NCBI RefSeq assembly: GCF_003063375.1
Contig: NZ_NERY01000001.1
Location: 620,001 to 684,000 of the forward strand
Origin: Limnohabitans sp. MMS-10A-178
GTDB taxonomy: Bacteria; Pseudomonadota; Gammaproteobacteria; Burkholderiales; Burkholderiaceae_C
Direction: 5' to 3'
Length of the DNA: 64,000 nt
Shown: one piece after another, positions 8,123 through 16,680 of the stretch
Position numbering within the stretch: position 1 is the first letter of the stretch
Layout of the letters: every line of letters starts with the position of its first letter
The notes under the pieces: model-generated
Told to the model about the DNA's origin: nothing
Seen by the model: only the letters and a program-made list of their open reading frames with translations
Databases searched by the model: none
Position numbers and translations under genes: made by a program

Positions 8123-8160
8123 GGCGAGTCAGGAATAACCCTGATTCGCCTTTTCTTTTT
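8123..8160 (+). terminator. Rho-independent terminator of the dehydratase operon
   Basis: An 11-bp stem (GGCGAGTCAGG / CCTGATTCGCC with one G-T pair) with a short AATAAC loop is followed by TTTTCTTTTT. It lies 43 bases after the FAH-hydrolase stop and separates this operon from the TetR gene. Confidence 0.85.
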
Positions 8161-8182
8161 GCCGATGCTTTCTTTTTCATGC

Positions 8183-8206
8183 AAAATAGCACGAGCGTTC
8201 TATTTT
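8183..8206. promoter_or_regulatory. TetR-type operator upstream of the regulator gene
   Basis: A 24-base near-perfect palindrome of the form AAAATAGnACGnnCGTnCTATTTT lies 16 bases before the TetR ATG. Length and symmetry are those of TetR-family operators, so autoregulation is likely. No second copy is seen just before the acyl-CoA dehydrogenase gene at 8940. Confidence 0.7.
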
Positions 8207-8221
8207 AAAAACTTGCAAACC

Positions 8222-8884
8222 ATGAATGTGCGTCACATCACCTCTTTGTCACAAGCTTCACAAGTTGCCGAAGATGGCAGCAGCAGAACCTTGATGAAGG
8301 GCCGCCAAACCAAAGCGGCCATTGTCGATGCGGCTTTGGGTTTGGCATCTCAAATTGGACTGGAAGGGCTCTCTATCGGGGCCTTGGCTGAAGTAACAGG
8401 CATGAGCAAATCGGGCGTGTTTGCGCACTTTGGTTCGCGCGAAGAATTGCAAATTTCTGTCATCCGCGAATACCACGACCGTTTCGAAAGCGAAGTTTTC
8501 TATCCTGCGCTCAGTTGCGCGCGAGGCCTGCCACGCTTGCAGTCTTTGTTTGACAATTGGATGCAACGCACCACCACAGAAATTGACTCAGGCTGCATCT
8601 ACATCAGCGGCGCGGTTGAGTTTGATGATCGGCCAGGTTCAGTGAGGGATGCGCTGGCATCGTCGGTGAGCACTTGGCAAAACGCACTGCAACGCTCTGT
8701 GGCGCAAGAACAAGAAGAAAAACACCTCACCGCCGTGGCAGACCCCTTGCAAGTAGCCTTTGAAATTCATGGCCTCATTTTGGCGCTGCACTACGAGGCC
8801 CGTTTTTTGCGCAATCCTGGCGCAGCAGACCGCGCGCGCAAAGGTTTTACAGAAATTGTGGCGCGAAATCAACCGTCAGCTTGA
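8222..8884 (+). CDS. TetR-family transcriptional regulator
   Basis: A 220-residue regulator with an N-terminal TetR helix-turn-helix: GRQTKAAIVDAALGLASQ, then LSIGALAEVTGMSKSGVFAHFGSREELQ. The C-terminal ligand domain is of the YsiA/TetR_C type seen beside acyl-CoA genes. The ATG at 8222 places the 24-base palindrome in the 5' untranslated or promoter region. An upstream TTG start at 8159 would put the operator inside the coding sequence and is less likely. The next gene, 55 bases downstream, is an acyl-CoA dehydrogenase. This suggests control of the beta-oxidation genes that follow, possibly sensing an acyl-CoA. Confidence 0.9.
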   Translation: MNVRHITSLSQASQVAEDGSSRTLMKGRQTKAAIVDAALGLASQIGLEGLSIGALAEVTGMSKSGVFAHFGSREELQISVIREYHDRFESEVFYPALSCARGLPRLQSLFDNWMQRTTTEIDSGCIYISGAVEFDDRPGSVRDALASSVSTWQNALQRSVAQEQEEKHLTAVADPLQVAFEIHGLILALHYEARFLRNPGAADRARKGFTEIVARNQPSA

Positions 8885-8939
8885 TAGATCCAAAGCGCCA
8901 CACCCCAATGCTTTAAATTGAATTTTTTGAAAGAAAACC

Positions 8940-10751
8940 ATGCCAACCTACAACCCTCCATTGCGTGATCTGCAATTTGTCTTGCATGAAGTACTCGATT
9001 TAGAAAATGAATTGAAAGCCTTGCCCAAGCATGCAGAAACAGACGCAGAAACCATCAACGCTGTTCTGGAAGAGGGCGGCAAGTTTGCCGCTGAAGTGGT
9101 CTTCCCGCTTAATATCTCTGGCGATGAAGAAGGCTGCCATCTGAACCGTGACACCCATGAAGTGAAAGCGCCCAAGGGTTTCAAGGAAGCTTACGAGCAG
9201 TACGTGGCAGGTGGCTGGGCCGCTCTCAGTGCCGAAGCAGAATATGGCGGTCAAGGTTTGCCCCTGATTGTGAATCAGTGCTTCTTTGAAATGTTGAATT
9301 CCGCCAACCAAGCTTGGACCATGTACCCTGGCCTGTCGCATGGTGCACATGCGTGCTTGTCAGCACACGGCTCCAAAGAACAAAAGGACATGTACTTGCC
9401 CAAGCTCACCAGCGGTGAATGGACTGGCACCATGTGTCTCACCGAGCCACACTGCGGCACCGACTTGGGCATGCTTCGCACCAAGGCCGAGCCGCAGGCC
9501 GATGGCACTTACCGCCTCACCGGTCAAAAGATATTCATCAGTGCGGGTGAGCACGACTTAGCGGCCAACATTGTTCACTTGGTCTTGGCCAGATTGCCAG
9601 ATGCACCAGTGGGCAGCAAGGGCATTAGCTTGTTTGTGGTGCCTAAATTCAATGTGAAGTCAGATGGCTCTGTCGGTGAGCGCAACGGTATTTACTGTGG
9701 TGGTTTGGAGCACAAGATGGGCATCCATGGCAATGCCACTTGTCAGATGGTGCTAGACGGTGCGGTAGGCGCCATGGTGGGTCAACCCAACAAAGGTTTG
9801 GCCGCCATGTTTGTCATGATGAATGGCGCGCGTTTGGGTGTGGGCAATCAGTCTTTGGGCCTCACAGAAGTGGCTTATCAAAATGCGCTGGCATATGCCA
9901 AAGACCGTCTTCAAATGCGCAGTTTGTCTGGTGTGAAAGCGCCGGCCAAACCTGCAGACCCTATCTTGGTTCACCCCGATGTGCGGCGCATGCTGCTAAC
10001 GGCCAAGGCTTACGCCGAAGGTGGCCGTGCGCTGGCTTGCTATGGTGCTTTGCTGCTCGACAAAGAGTTGAACCACCCCGACGAGAAAGTGCGTGCCGAC
10101 TCTGCAGAAATTTTGGCCTTGTTGACGCCCATTGTGAAAGCCTTTTTAACCGACAACGGTTTCGCCGCTACCAACATGTGCCAGCAAGTGTTTGGTGGCC
10201 ATGGTTACATCAAAGAGTGGGGTATGGAGCAGTATGTGCGCGATGCGCGCATCAACATGATTTATGAAGGCACCAATGGCATTCAGTCACTTGATTTGCT
10301 GGGCCGAAAAGTACTCGGCAATCAAGGTGCCAGTTTGCAAAAATTTGGCAAGCTGATTGGCAAGTTGGTCGCGCAAGAAATAGGCAATGAAGCCATGGCC
10401 GAGTTCATCAAACCATTGGCTGACTTGGGCCAAAAGATGACGCAATTCACCACCGAAATTGGCATGAAGGCCATGGGCAACGCCGACGAGGTGGGCGCTG
10501 CTTCGGTAGACTATTTGCGTGTAGCAGGTCACTTGGTGTTTGCTTATTTCTGGGCGCGCATGGCGCAAGTGGCTTTGGCCAAAATTGCAGCTGCCGAGGA
10601 AGAAGCCCAGCGACCCGATCCGTTCTACAAAGCCAAACTGCAAACAGCTCGTTTCTACTTTGCTCGCTTGCTGCCCGAAACATTGAGCTTGATGAACACG
10701 GCTCGTTCTGGTGCTGATGTTTTAATGGACACTGATTTGGCCTTATCCTGA
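8940..10751 (+). CDS. Acyl-CoA dehydrogenase with C-terminal extension domain
   Basis: A large (603-residue) flavin acyl-CoA dehydrogenase of the class with an additional C-terminal domain. The N-terminal domain has an EYGGQGLP motif, the middle domain MCLTEPHCGTDLGMLRT (flavin and substrate contacts), and the catalytic glutamate is E443 in IYEGTNGIQ. FGGHGYIKEWGMEQ precedes it. The family oxidises acyl-CoA to 2-enoyl-CoA and passes electrons to ETF. It includes medium- and long-chain enzymes and the DmdC-type methylmercaptopropionyl-CoA dehydrogenase, and sequence reading alone does not separate these. It opens a run of fatty-acid genes with an enoyl-CoA hydratase and a thioesterase. Confidence 0.93.
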   Translation: MPTYNPPLRDLQFVLHEVLDLENELKALPKHAETDAETINAVLEEGGKFAAEVVFPLNISGDEEGCHLNRDTHEVKAPKGFKEAYEQYVAGGWAALSAEAEYGGQGLPLIVNQCFFEMLNSANQAWTMYPGLSHGAHACLSAHGSKEQKDMYLPKLTSGEWTGTMCLTEPHCGTDLGMLRTKAEPQADGTYRLTGQKIFISAGEHDLAANIVHLVLARLPDAPVGSKGISLFVVPKFNVKSDGSVGERNGIYCGGLEHKMGIHGNATCQMVLDGAVGAMVGQPNKGLAAMFVMMNGARLGVGNQSLGLTEVAYQNALAYAKDRLQMRSLSGVKAPAKPADPILVHPDVRRMLLTAKAYAEGGRALACYGALLLDKELNHPDEKVRADSAEILALLTPIVKAFLTDNGFAATNMCQQVFGGHGYIKEWGMEQYVRDARINMIYEGTNGIQSLDLLGRKVLGNQGASLQKFGKLIGKLVAQEIGNEAMAEFIKPLADLGQKMTQFTTEIGMKAMGNADEVGAASVDYLRVAGHLVFAYFWARMAQVALAKIAAAEEEAQRPDPFYKAKLQTARFYFARLLPETLSLMNTARSGADVLMDTDLALS

Positions 10752-10784
10752 CTGACGTCTGATTGAATTTTTTTGGATTGACTT

Positions 10785-11243
10785 ATGACAACAAAGAACT
10801 TGACAACTCGCCTTTTGAAAATCAGTTTACTGACGCTTTCATGTCTCATGACGCCCTGGGCTTTGGCCAACTCACCAGTGGGCCAATGGCACACCTTGGA
10901 TGAGAAAACGGGGGAGCTCAAAAGCATGGTTGTTATTTTTGAGCATCAAGGTGCCGTTAAGGGCCGAGTTGAGAAGGTGCTGCGCAAAGGTGCAGACCCT
11001 GCTGCCAAATGCGATAAGTGCAGCGACGATCGCAAAAACCAGCCAGTGGTGGGGCTTGAGATCATTCGAGGCGCCAAGAAAGCCAGTGGCAAAAATGTTT
11101 GGGAAGATGGCGAAATTCTCGATCCTGAAAATGGAAAAACCTATGCCCTGCGCTTAACGCCCATTGAAAATGGTGCCAAGTTGGAAGTGCGCGGTTCATT
11201 TGGCCCTATTGGCCGAACACAGACTTGGGTGCGCGTGCCTTAA
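10785..11243 (+). CDS. DUF2147 family secreted protein
   Basis: A 152-residue protein with a clear Sec signal peptide (basic MTTKNLTTRLLK, hydrophobic stretch, cleavage after ALA near residue 28). The mature part matches DUF2147: S-P-V-G-Q-W-H-T-L-D-E-K-T-G-E near the start and RGSFGPIGRTQTWVRV at the end. The family is a small lipocalin-like periplasmic fold with no fixed function. A C-x-x-C pair (KCDKCSDD) in the middle follows a basic stretch and could form a disulfide or bind metal. It lies between an acyl-CoA dehydrogenase and an enoyl-CoA hydratase gene with short gaps (33 and 42 bases), so it is probably co-transcribed with them. Confidence 0.85.
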   Translation: MTTKNLTTRLLKISLLTLSCLMTPWALANSPVGQWHTLDEKTGELKSMVVIFEHQGAVKGRVEKVLRKGADPAAKCDKCSDDRKNQPVVGLEIIRGAKKASGKNVWEDGEILDPENGKTYALRLTPIENGAKLEVRGSFGPIGRTQTWVRVP

Positions 11244-11285
11244 TTCGAGCATCACTCACTTTTATTTTTCGAAAGAAGCTACGCC

Positions 11286-12050
11286 ATGTCAGACATCTTG
11301 ACCCACATCGACGCAGGTGTGATGACCCTCACCTTCAATCGCTTAGACAAAAAGAATTCCATCACAGGCAACATGTATGCCGCCATGGCGCAAGCCGTTG
11401 ACCAAGCACAAGCCGATGCCGCCATTCGGGTTTTGGTCATTCAAGGGCACGAAAGTATTTTCAGTGCGGGCAATGACATTGGCGACTTTCTCAACAAGCC
11501 GCCGTCTACCGTTGACTCTCCGGTTTTTCATTTCATGCGTGCTTTAACCATGTTTGAAAAACCTGTGATTGCCGCGGTGGCAGGTCCAGCGGTTGGCATT
11601 GGAACCACCTTGTTGTTTCACTGCGATTTGGTTTATGCCGGCGACAACGCTGCGTTTTCCATGCCCTTTGTCAATTTAGGCTTGTGTCCCGAATTTGCAT
11701 CCAGCATGCTGGCGCCGCAAATGTTTGGCTATCACCGTGCCGCAGAGGCTTTGCTTTTGGGTGAGGCATTCTTTGCTGAAGCCGCTTTGGAAATTGGTTT
11801 GGTCAATCGCGTGGTGCCACCTACAGAAGTCAATGCCCATGCTCAGGCTCAGGCCAAGAAATTGGCAGCCAAGCCTCTTTCTGCATTGATAGAAACCAAA
11901 CGCTTGATGAAGGGTGGACAGACCAAGGCCCTCATTGAGCGCATGGGCGAAGAGGGACAAAGCTTCAGACGCATGCTCACCGAGCCTGCTGCCAAAGAAG
12001 CTTTTGGTGCTTTCATGGAAAAACGCAAGCCAGACTTCTCTAAAATCTAA
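11286..12050 (+). CDS. Enoyl-CoA hydratase/isomerase family protein
   Basis: A 254-residue crotonase-fold protein. The oxyanion-hole segments are readable: FSAGNDIGDF near residue 60 and AVAGPAVGIGTTLLFHCDLVYA near residue 100. The position of the usual catalytic glutamate is within SMPFVNLGLCPEFASSML, which fits the isomerase/hydratase-like subgroup. It would hydrate or isomerise enoyl-CoA made by the dehydrogenase two genes upstream. The ATG is preceded by GAAAGAAG. The following thioesterase starts 25 bases after the stop. Confidence 0.9.
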   Translation: MSDILTHIDAGVMTLTFNRLDKKNSITGNMYAAMAQAVDQAQADAAIRVLVIQGHESIFSAGNDIGDFLNKPPSTVDSPVFHFMRALTMFEKPVIAAVAGPAVGIGTTLLFHCDLVYAGDNAAFSMPFVNLGLCPEFASSMLAPQMFGYHRAAEALLLGEAFFAEAALEIGLVNRVVPPTEVNAHAQAQAKKLAAKPLSALIETKRLMKGGQTKALIERMGEEGQSFRRMLTEPAAKEAFGAFMEKRKPDFSKI

Positions 12051-12075
12051 GTTCTTCTGCCAACTTAGACCTTCC

Positions 12076-12567
12076 ATGACTTCCTCGCGCTCAGACCTTC
12101 CCACCGACGTTGAATTTGAGCCAGAGTTCATTGCCGCCTTGCACGACATTTACGAAGAGAAAATTCTCTTCAATCAGTGGATGGGCTTGAAGGTTGACAA
12201 AATCAAGGCCACGGGCATTGTGGCTAGCCTCAACATGAAACCCGAGCTGGTGGGCCACTATGCGTATCACCGCATTCATGGTGGTGTGATCAGTGCCGTG
12301 CTAGATGCCATGGGCAGCTTGGCAGTCATGGCAGCGTTAGGCGCCAAGCACATGGATGAATCTGTGGCTAAGCGCTTAGAACGCTTTGCGCGCCACAGCA
12401 CCATCGATTTGCGCATCGATTTTCTGCGGCCTGGCATTGGCGACTCTTTCATCGTGCATGCCGAGGCCATGCGGGTTGGTGCCAGAGTGGGCAATGCGCG
12501 CATGGAGTTTTTGAGTGCCGACGGCAAATTGCTGTCAACGGGCACGGCGGCCTATCTCACTTCTTGA
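12076..12567 (+). CDS. Hotdog-fold thioesterase family protein
   Basis: A 163-residue protein of the PaaI/YiiD-type hotdog thioesterases. The core is readable as HRIHGGVISAVLDAMGSLAVMAAL (active-site HGG-helix) followed by TIDLRIDFLRPG and VGNARMEF strands. The function is hydrolysis of an acyl-CoA thioester, with unknown acyl preference. I start it at the ATG at 12076 because the homologous part begins there. It is the last gene of the beta-oxidation run, and the ABC exporter begins about 70 bases later. Confidence 0.88.
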   Translation: MTSSRSDLPTDVEFEPEFIAALHDIYEEKILFNQWMGLKVDKIKATGIVASLNMKPELVGHYAYHRIHGGVISAVLDAMGSLAVMAALGAKHMDESVAKRLERFARHSTIDLRIDFLRPGIGDSFIVHAEAMRVGARVGNARMEFLSADGKLLSTGTAAYLTS

Positions 12568-12637
12568 GTACAAAGTTGGAGGCACCGTCTCAGACAGGTG
12601 CACAATGTGAGCTTGATTTTGATTCAGATTGTGTCCC

Positions 12638-14479
12638 ATGCGCCACCACGGTGAAAGTTCTCCGCCTGTAGCTTCCTCAGCTGCCAACATCCCTCAAGAC
12701 TCAGACACCAAAACCCTGAAAAGGTTGTTGCCGTATTTACTGACCTACAAGTGGCGTGTGGCAGCCGCCTTGTTGTTCATGGTGGGCGCCAAATTGGCCA
12801 ACGTCAGCGTGCCCCTGTTGCTGAAAGATTTGGTCGACGCCATGAGCTTCAAGCCCAACGACCCGGCTCAAATCTTGGTGGTGCCGGTGGCTTTGTTGTT
12901 GGGCTATGGTGCGCTTCGGCTCATGACCTCTGCCTTCACCGAACTGCGCGAACTGGTTTTTGCCAAAGCCACGCAGGGCGCAGCACGCACCATTGCGCTT
13001 CAAACCTTCGAGCATTTGCATGCCCTGAGCTTGCGTTTCCATCTGGCGCGCCAAACGGGCGGCATGACGCGTGACATAGAGCGCGGTGTGCGCGGTATTG
13101 AATCGCTTATTTCTTACTCGCTTTACAGCATCGTGCCCACCTTGATTGAGGTGGCACTGGTGCTCTCCATATTGGCGGTCAAGTTTGACGCTTGGTTTGC
13201 ATGGATCACATTGGCCGCCCTGAGTTTTTACATTTTCTTCACAGTGCGCATTACCGAGTGGCGTACGCATTTCAGAAAACAAGCCAACGAATTTGATTCA
13301 GCAGCGCACACCAAAGCCATCGACTCCTTGCTCAACTACGAAACCGTGAAGTACTTTGGCAATGAAGCCTATGAAGCCAGCCGGTATGACGAAAGCTTGG
13401 AGCGACTGCGCAAAGCAAGGTTGAAATCGCAAACGTCTTTGTCCTTGCTCAACACGGGACAGCAGCTCATCATTGCTGCCGCTTTGGTGGCCATGCTGTG
13501 GCGCGCCACGCAAGGTGTGGTGGAAGGACGCATGACTTTGGGCGACTTGGTCATGATCAACGCCTTCATGATTCAGCTCTACATTCCCTTGAATTTCTTG
13601 GGTGTATTGTACCGCGAAATCAAACAAAGTCTGACTGACTTAGACAAGATGTTTGTGCTGATGGACCGAGAACGCGAAGTGGCCGATGTACCCAACGCGC
13701 CCGATTTGAATTGCCAGCAAGGCGCGCATTTGAAGTTTGAGTCGGTGTCGTTTGCCTATGAATCAGACCGCCCCATTTTGCACAACATCAGCTTTGAAAT
13801 TCCTTCAGGTAAAACAGTGGCTGTGGTGGGCCCTTCTGGTTCTGGTAAATCGACATTGGCGCGTTTAATGTTTCGCTTCTACGACGTGCAGCAAGGCCGC
13901 ATCACCATCAACGGGCAAGACATTCGCCAAGTGACGCAGCACAGTGTGCGCAAAGCCTTGGGCATCGTGCCGCAAGACACGGTGTTGTTCAACGACACGG
14001 TGGCTTACAACATCGGCTATGGCCGCACAGGTTCAACCCAAGTAGAAATTGAAACCGCGGCCAAAGCGGCGCGCATTCACGATTTCATCGCTTCCACCCC
14101 CAAGGGCTATGCCACTTCCGTGGGCGAGCGCGGCCTGAAGCTGTCGGGCGGCGAAAAGCAGCGTGTGGCCATTGCGCGAACCTTGCTCAAAAACCCACCC
14201 ATCTTGGTTTTTGATGAAGCCACATCGGCACTCGACTCGGCCAACGAGCGAGCCATTCAAGCCGAGTTGGCCAGCGCAGCCCAAAACAAAACCACCTTGG
14301 TCATTGCCCACCGCTTGTCCACCGTGGTGGATGCACACGAAATTTTGGTCATGGAGGCTGGGCACATTATTGAGCGGGGCAATCACGCCCAGCTGCTGCA
14401 ACTCAATGGCCGATACGCTCAAATGTGGGCGTTGCAGCAAAATTCAGAGACCAGCTCTGAGGGGGCAACTGCGGGATAA
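12638..14479 (+). CDS. ABC exporter, Atm1/HMT1-like half-transporter (permease fused to ATPase)
   Basis: A 613-residue half-transporter. Six membrane segments occupy about residues 30-330, and the nucleotide-binding domain the C-terminal 270. Walker A is GPSGSGKST, the signature LSGGEKQR, Walker B ILVFDEATSALD and the switch histidine lies in VIAHRLS. The membrane domain has the Atm1/HMT1 pattern (FHLARQTGGMTRDIERG, and SLLNYETVKYFGNE) typical of exporters of glutathione-linked or heavy-metal compounds in mitochondria and proteobacteria. The substrate is not shown by the sequence. The ATG at 12638 is preferred over the TTG three codons earlier. The truncated LysR gene starts 7 bases downstream. 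Confidence 0.9.
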   Translation: MRHHGESSPPVASSAANIPQDSDTKTLKRLLPYLLTYKWRVAAALLFMVGAKLANVSVPLLLKDLVDAMSFKPNDPAQILVVPVALLLGYGALRLMTSAFTELRELVFAKATQGAARTIALQTFEHLHALSLRFHLARQTGGMTRDIERGVRGIESLISYSLYSIVPTLIEVALVLSILAVKFDAWFAWITLAALSFYIFFTVRITEWRTHFRKQANEFDSAAHTKAIDSLLNYETVKYFGNEAYEASRYDESLERLRKARLKSQTSLSLLNTGQQLIIAAALVAMLWRATQGVVEGRMTLGDLVMINAFMIQLYIPLNFLGVLYREIKQSLTDLDKMFVLMDREREVADVPNAPDLNCQQGAHLKFESVSFAYESDRPILHNISFEIPSGKTVAVVGPSGSGKSTLARLMFRFYDVQQGRITINGQDIRQVTQHSVRKALGIVPQDTVLFNDTVAYNIGYGRTGSTQVEIETAAKAARIHDFIASTPKGYATSVGERGLKLSGGEKQRVAIARTLLKNPPILVFDEATSALDSANERAIQAELASAAQNKTTLVIAHRLSTVVDAHEILVMEAGHIIERGNHAQLLQLNGRYAQMWALQQNSETSSEGATAG

Positions 14480-14486
14480 TGCGTGC

Positions 14487-14774
14487 ATGGATACCAAGTG
14501 GCTTGAAGACTTTGTCAGCTTGGCTGAAACGCGAAGTTTCAGCCGGTCTGCTCAGTTGCGGCATATCACCCAATCGGCCTTTTCTAGGCGCATTCAATCG
14601 CTTGAAGCTTGGGCCGGTACTGACTTGATCAATCGCAGTTCATACCCCACCACACTCACGCCGGCTGGCGAGGTGTTACATGCCAAAGCGCTTGAATTGC
14701 TGCAATCTTTGCAAAGCATCAAATCTGAAATGAAAGATGAACATGACCCAAAATCTGACAATCACCCAGCCTGA
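14487..14774 (+). pseudogene. LysR-family regulator fragment (DNA-binding domain only)
   Basis: The 95 residues form a nearly intact LysR winged helix-turn-helix: MDTKWLEDFVSLAETRSFS, QSAFSRRIQSLEAWAG and LTPAGEVLHAKALELL. They resemble the YjiE/HypT branch of LysR proteins. The reading then stops, and the whole effector-binding domain (about 200 residues) is missing. The last 38 bases overlap the start of pyrC. The most likely explanation is a remnant of a full gene deleted up to pyrC. A stand-alone DNA-binding protein is possible because the domain has no internal stop or frameshift. Confidence 0.7.
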
Positions 14775-15774
14775 CGATTGGCATTTGCATGTGCGCGATG
14801 GTGATGCGCTCAAAACGGTGGTGCCCCATACAGCAGCGCAATTTGGCCGCGCCATCATCATGCCCAATTTGAAGCCGCCCGTGACCACAGCCGCCATGGC
14901 CCTTGAGTACAAGTCGCGCATCTTGGCCGCCGTTCCTCAGGGTGTTCATTTTGAACCCCTCATGACTTTGTACCTCACCGACAATTTGCCACCCGAGGAA
15001 ATTGTGAAAGCCAAAGCGGCAGGTGTGCTTGCGTGCAAGTTGTATCCCGCTGGCGCCACCACCAACAGCGATGCAGGCGTCACTGATTTGAAAAAAATCT
15101 ATCCTACTTTGGCCGCTATGCAAAAAGAGGGCGTGCTCTTGTTGGTGCACGGTGAAGTGACCAGCAGCGACATCGATTTGTTTGACCGTGAAGCGGTGTT
15201 TATTGAGACGCAGCTCATTCCCTTGCGCCGAGATTTTCCAGAGCTCAAAATTGTGTTTGAGCACATCACCACCAAAGACGCCGCAGACTATGTCATGTCT
15301 GCCGATCGTTTCATGGGCGCTACCCTCACGGCGCATCATTTGCTTTACAACCGCAACGCTATTTTCACAGGCGGTATTCGGCCCCATTACTATTGCTTGC
15401 CGGTGCTCAAGCGCGAAACCCATCGCTTGGCTTTGTTGAACGCAGCCACCTCTGGCAATGCGCGATTCTTCTTGGGCACCGACAGCGCACCTCACCCAGC
15501 CCATTTGAAAGAGCACGCCACTGGGTGTGCCGGATGCTACACAGCCCATGCCGCCATGGAAATGTATGCAGAAGCTTTTGACAGCGTAGACAAGCTCGAT
15601 CAACTCGAAGCCTTCGCCAGTTTCAATGGCGCCGACTTTTACGGCTTGCCGCGCAATCAGGGCCAGATCACTTTAAAGCGCGAATCTTGGACGCCCCAAG
15701 AAAGCTTTCCTTTTGGCGAGGCTGAACTCAAGCCGCTGCGTTCTGGCGAAGCCTTGCCATGGCGCATGGCCTAA
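14737..15774 (+). CDS. pyrC: Dihydroorotase (class II)
   Basis: A 345-residue homodimeric-type dihydroorotase, which cyclises carbamoyl-aspartate in pyrimidine synthesis. Zinc ligands are visible: the H-L-H pair H16/H18 in [10 protein letters not shown], the carboxylated lysine in [13 protein letters not shown], the histidines in LVHGE and FEHITT, and the catalytic aspartate in GTDSAPH. The start is either ATG at 14737 or the second ATG two codons later. The 5' end overlaps the LysR fragment by 38 bases, and the 3' end overlaps the DUF3025 gene by 16 bases. Confidence 0.96.
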   Translation: MNMTQNLTITQPDDWHLHVRDGDALKTVVPHTAAQFGRAIIMPNLKPPVTTAAMALEYKSRILAAVPQGVHFEPLMTLYLTDNLPPEEIVKAKAAGVLACKLYPAGATTNSDAGVTDLKKIYPTLAAMQKEGVLLLVHGEVTSSDIDLFDREAVFIETQLIPLRRDFPELKIVFEHITTKDAADYVMSADRFMGATLTAHHLLYNRNAIFTGGIRPHYYCLPVLKRETHRLALLNAATSGNARFFLGTDSAPHPAHLKEHATGCAGCYTAHAAMEMYAEAFDSVDKLDQLEAFASFNGADFYGLPRNQGQITLKRESWTPQESFPFGEAELKPLRSGEALPWRMA

Positions 15775-16571
15775 GCAGCATTGATTGGGAAGCGCCTTGG
15801 CTCAAGCCCTGGCGCGAACGAGGTGAACCCATTGCCCATCAGGTAAAGCAGGGCGTTTCGGTTGAACAAGCTTTCAACGCAACACTCGCTTTGCACAAGC
15901 GTGAGTTGAGCATGCAAGACCTCGGCACCCAGGCCCAGGCTCAGGGCCTGGCCCATGCCATTTGTGAGGTGCAGTTTGTGCCGCAGTCAGCCTTGCCTGA
16001 CGGCCAAGCGTACGAGCAATTTATTTTTGACACTCAGAGTGTGCCCACGCGAGATGGCCTTCACGATTTTTTCAATGCACTGTGTTGGTTGCAGTTTCCC
16101 TTGGCCAAAAAGCAAATCAATCTAGTCCAAGCAACAGCCATTCAAGCGCAAGGGGTGGGCGCGGTGCGTGGGCCCGTGCGAGATGCTGTCACAGTGTTTG
16201 ACGAAAACGCCACCTTGATTCAATTGCCCGATGACCTTTGGCGTACTTTGCAAGAAAGGCATTGGCACAAGGCATTTGTCAACCTGAAATCTAGCTGGCA
16301 AGACGTGCAGATGTGGGTCTTTGGCCATGCGGCTTTGGAAAAATTGGTCAATCCTTACAAAGCCATCACGGTTCATTTGTGGCGTGTGCCTTCCAATTTA
16401 CCAACTTCCGAATGGGATGCCTGGTTGGCGCAAGACCTGCAGCCCAGAAAGTTGGCCGCCAAACCCTTTTTGCCAACCCCTGTTTTAGGCGTGCCTGGGT
16501 GGTGGCCAGCCAATGAAAATCCTGATTTTTATGCCGATACACAGGTGTTTCGCCCACCGAGAGGGGCCTAA
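15759..16571 (+). CDS. DUF3025 domain protein
   Basis: A 270-residue protein matching DUF3025. The conserved core is [22 protein letters not shown] near residues 88-110, followed by W-L-Q-F-P-L-A-K and a later FGHALEKL-like stretch. There is no signal peptide or membrane segment. The function is unknown. The N-P-D-F-Y-x-D-x-x-V-F-R-P segment at the C terminus is typical. Its ATG lies inside pyrC (16-base overlap), so expression is probably coupled to dihydroorotase. Confidence 0.85.
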   Translation: MAHGLSSIDWEAPWLKPWRERGEPIAHQVKQGVSVEQAFNATLALHKRELSMQDLGTQAQAQGLAHAICEVQFVPQSALPDGQAYEQFIFDTQSVPTRDGLHDFFNALCWLQFPLAKKQINLVQATAIQAQGVGAVRGPVRDAVTVFDENATLIQLPDDLWRTLQERHWHKAFVNLKSSWQDVQMWVFGHAALEKLVNPYKAITVHLWRVPSNLPTSEWDAWLAQDLQPRKLAAKPFLPTPVLGVPGWWPANENPDFYADTQVFRPPRGA

Positions 16572-16680
16572 TTCCGTTCATTTTTGAGGAATTAAAGTCG
16601 CGCACTTGATTTTGCGTGCGTCACCCCTAATATTCAGCCTGTGTGCTTGGCCTTCGCTGGGCAGTAAACCTAAATTACTC

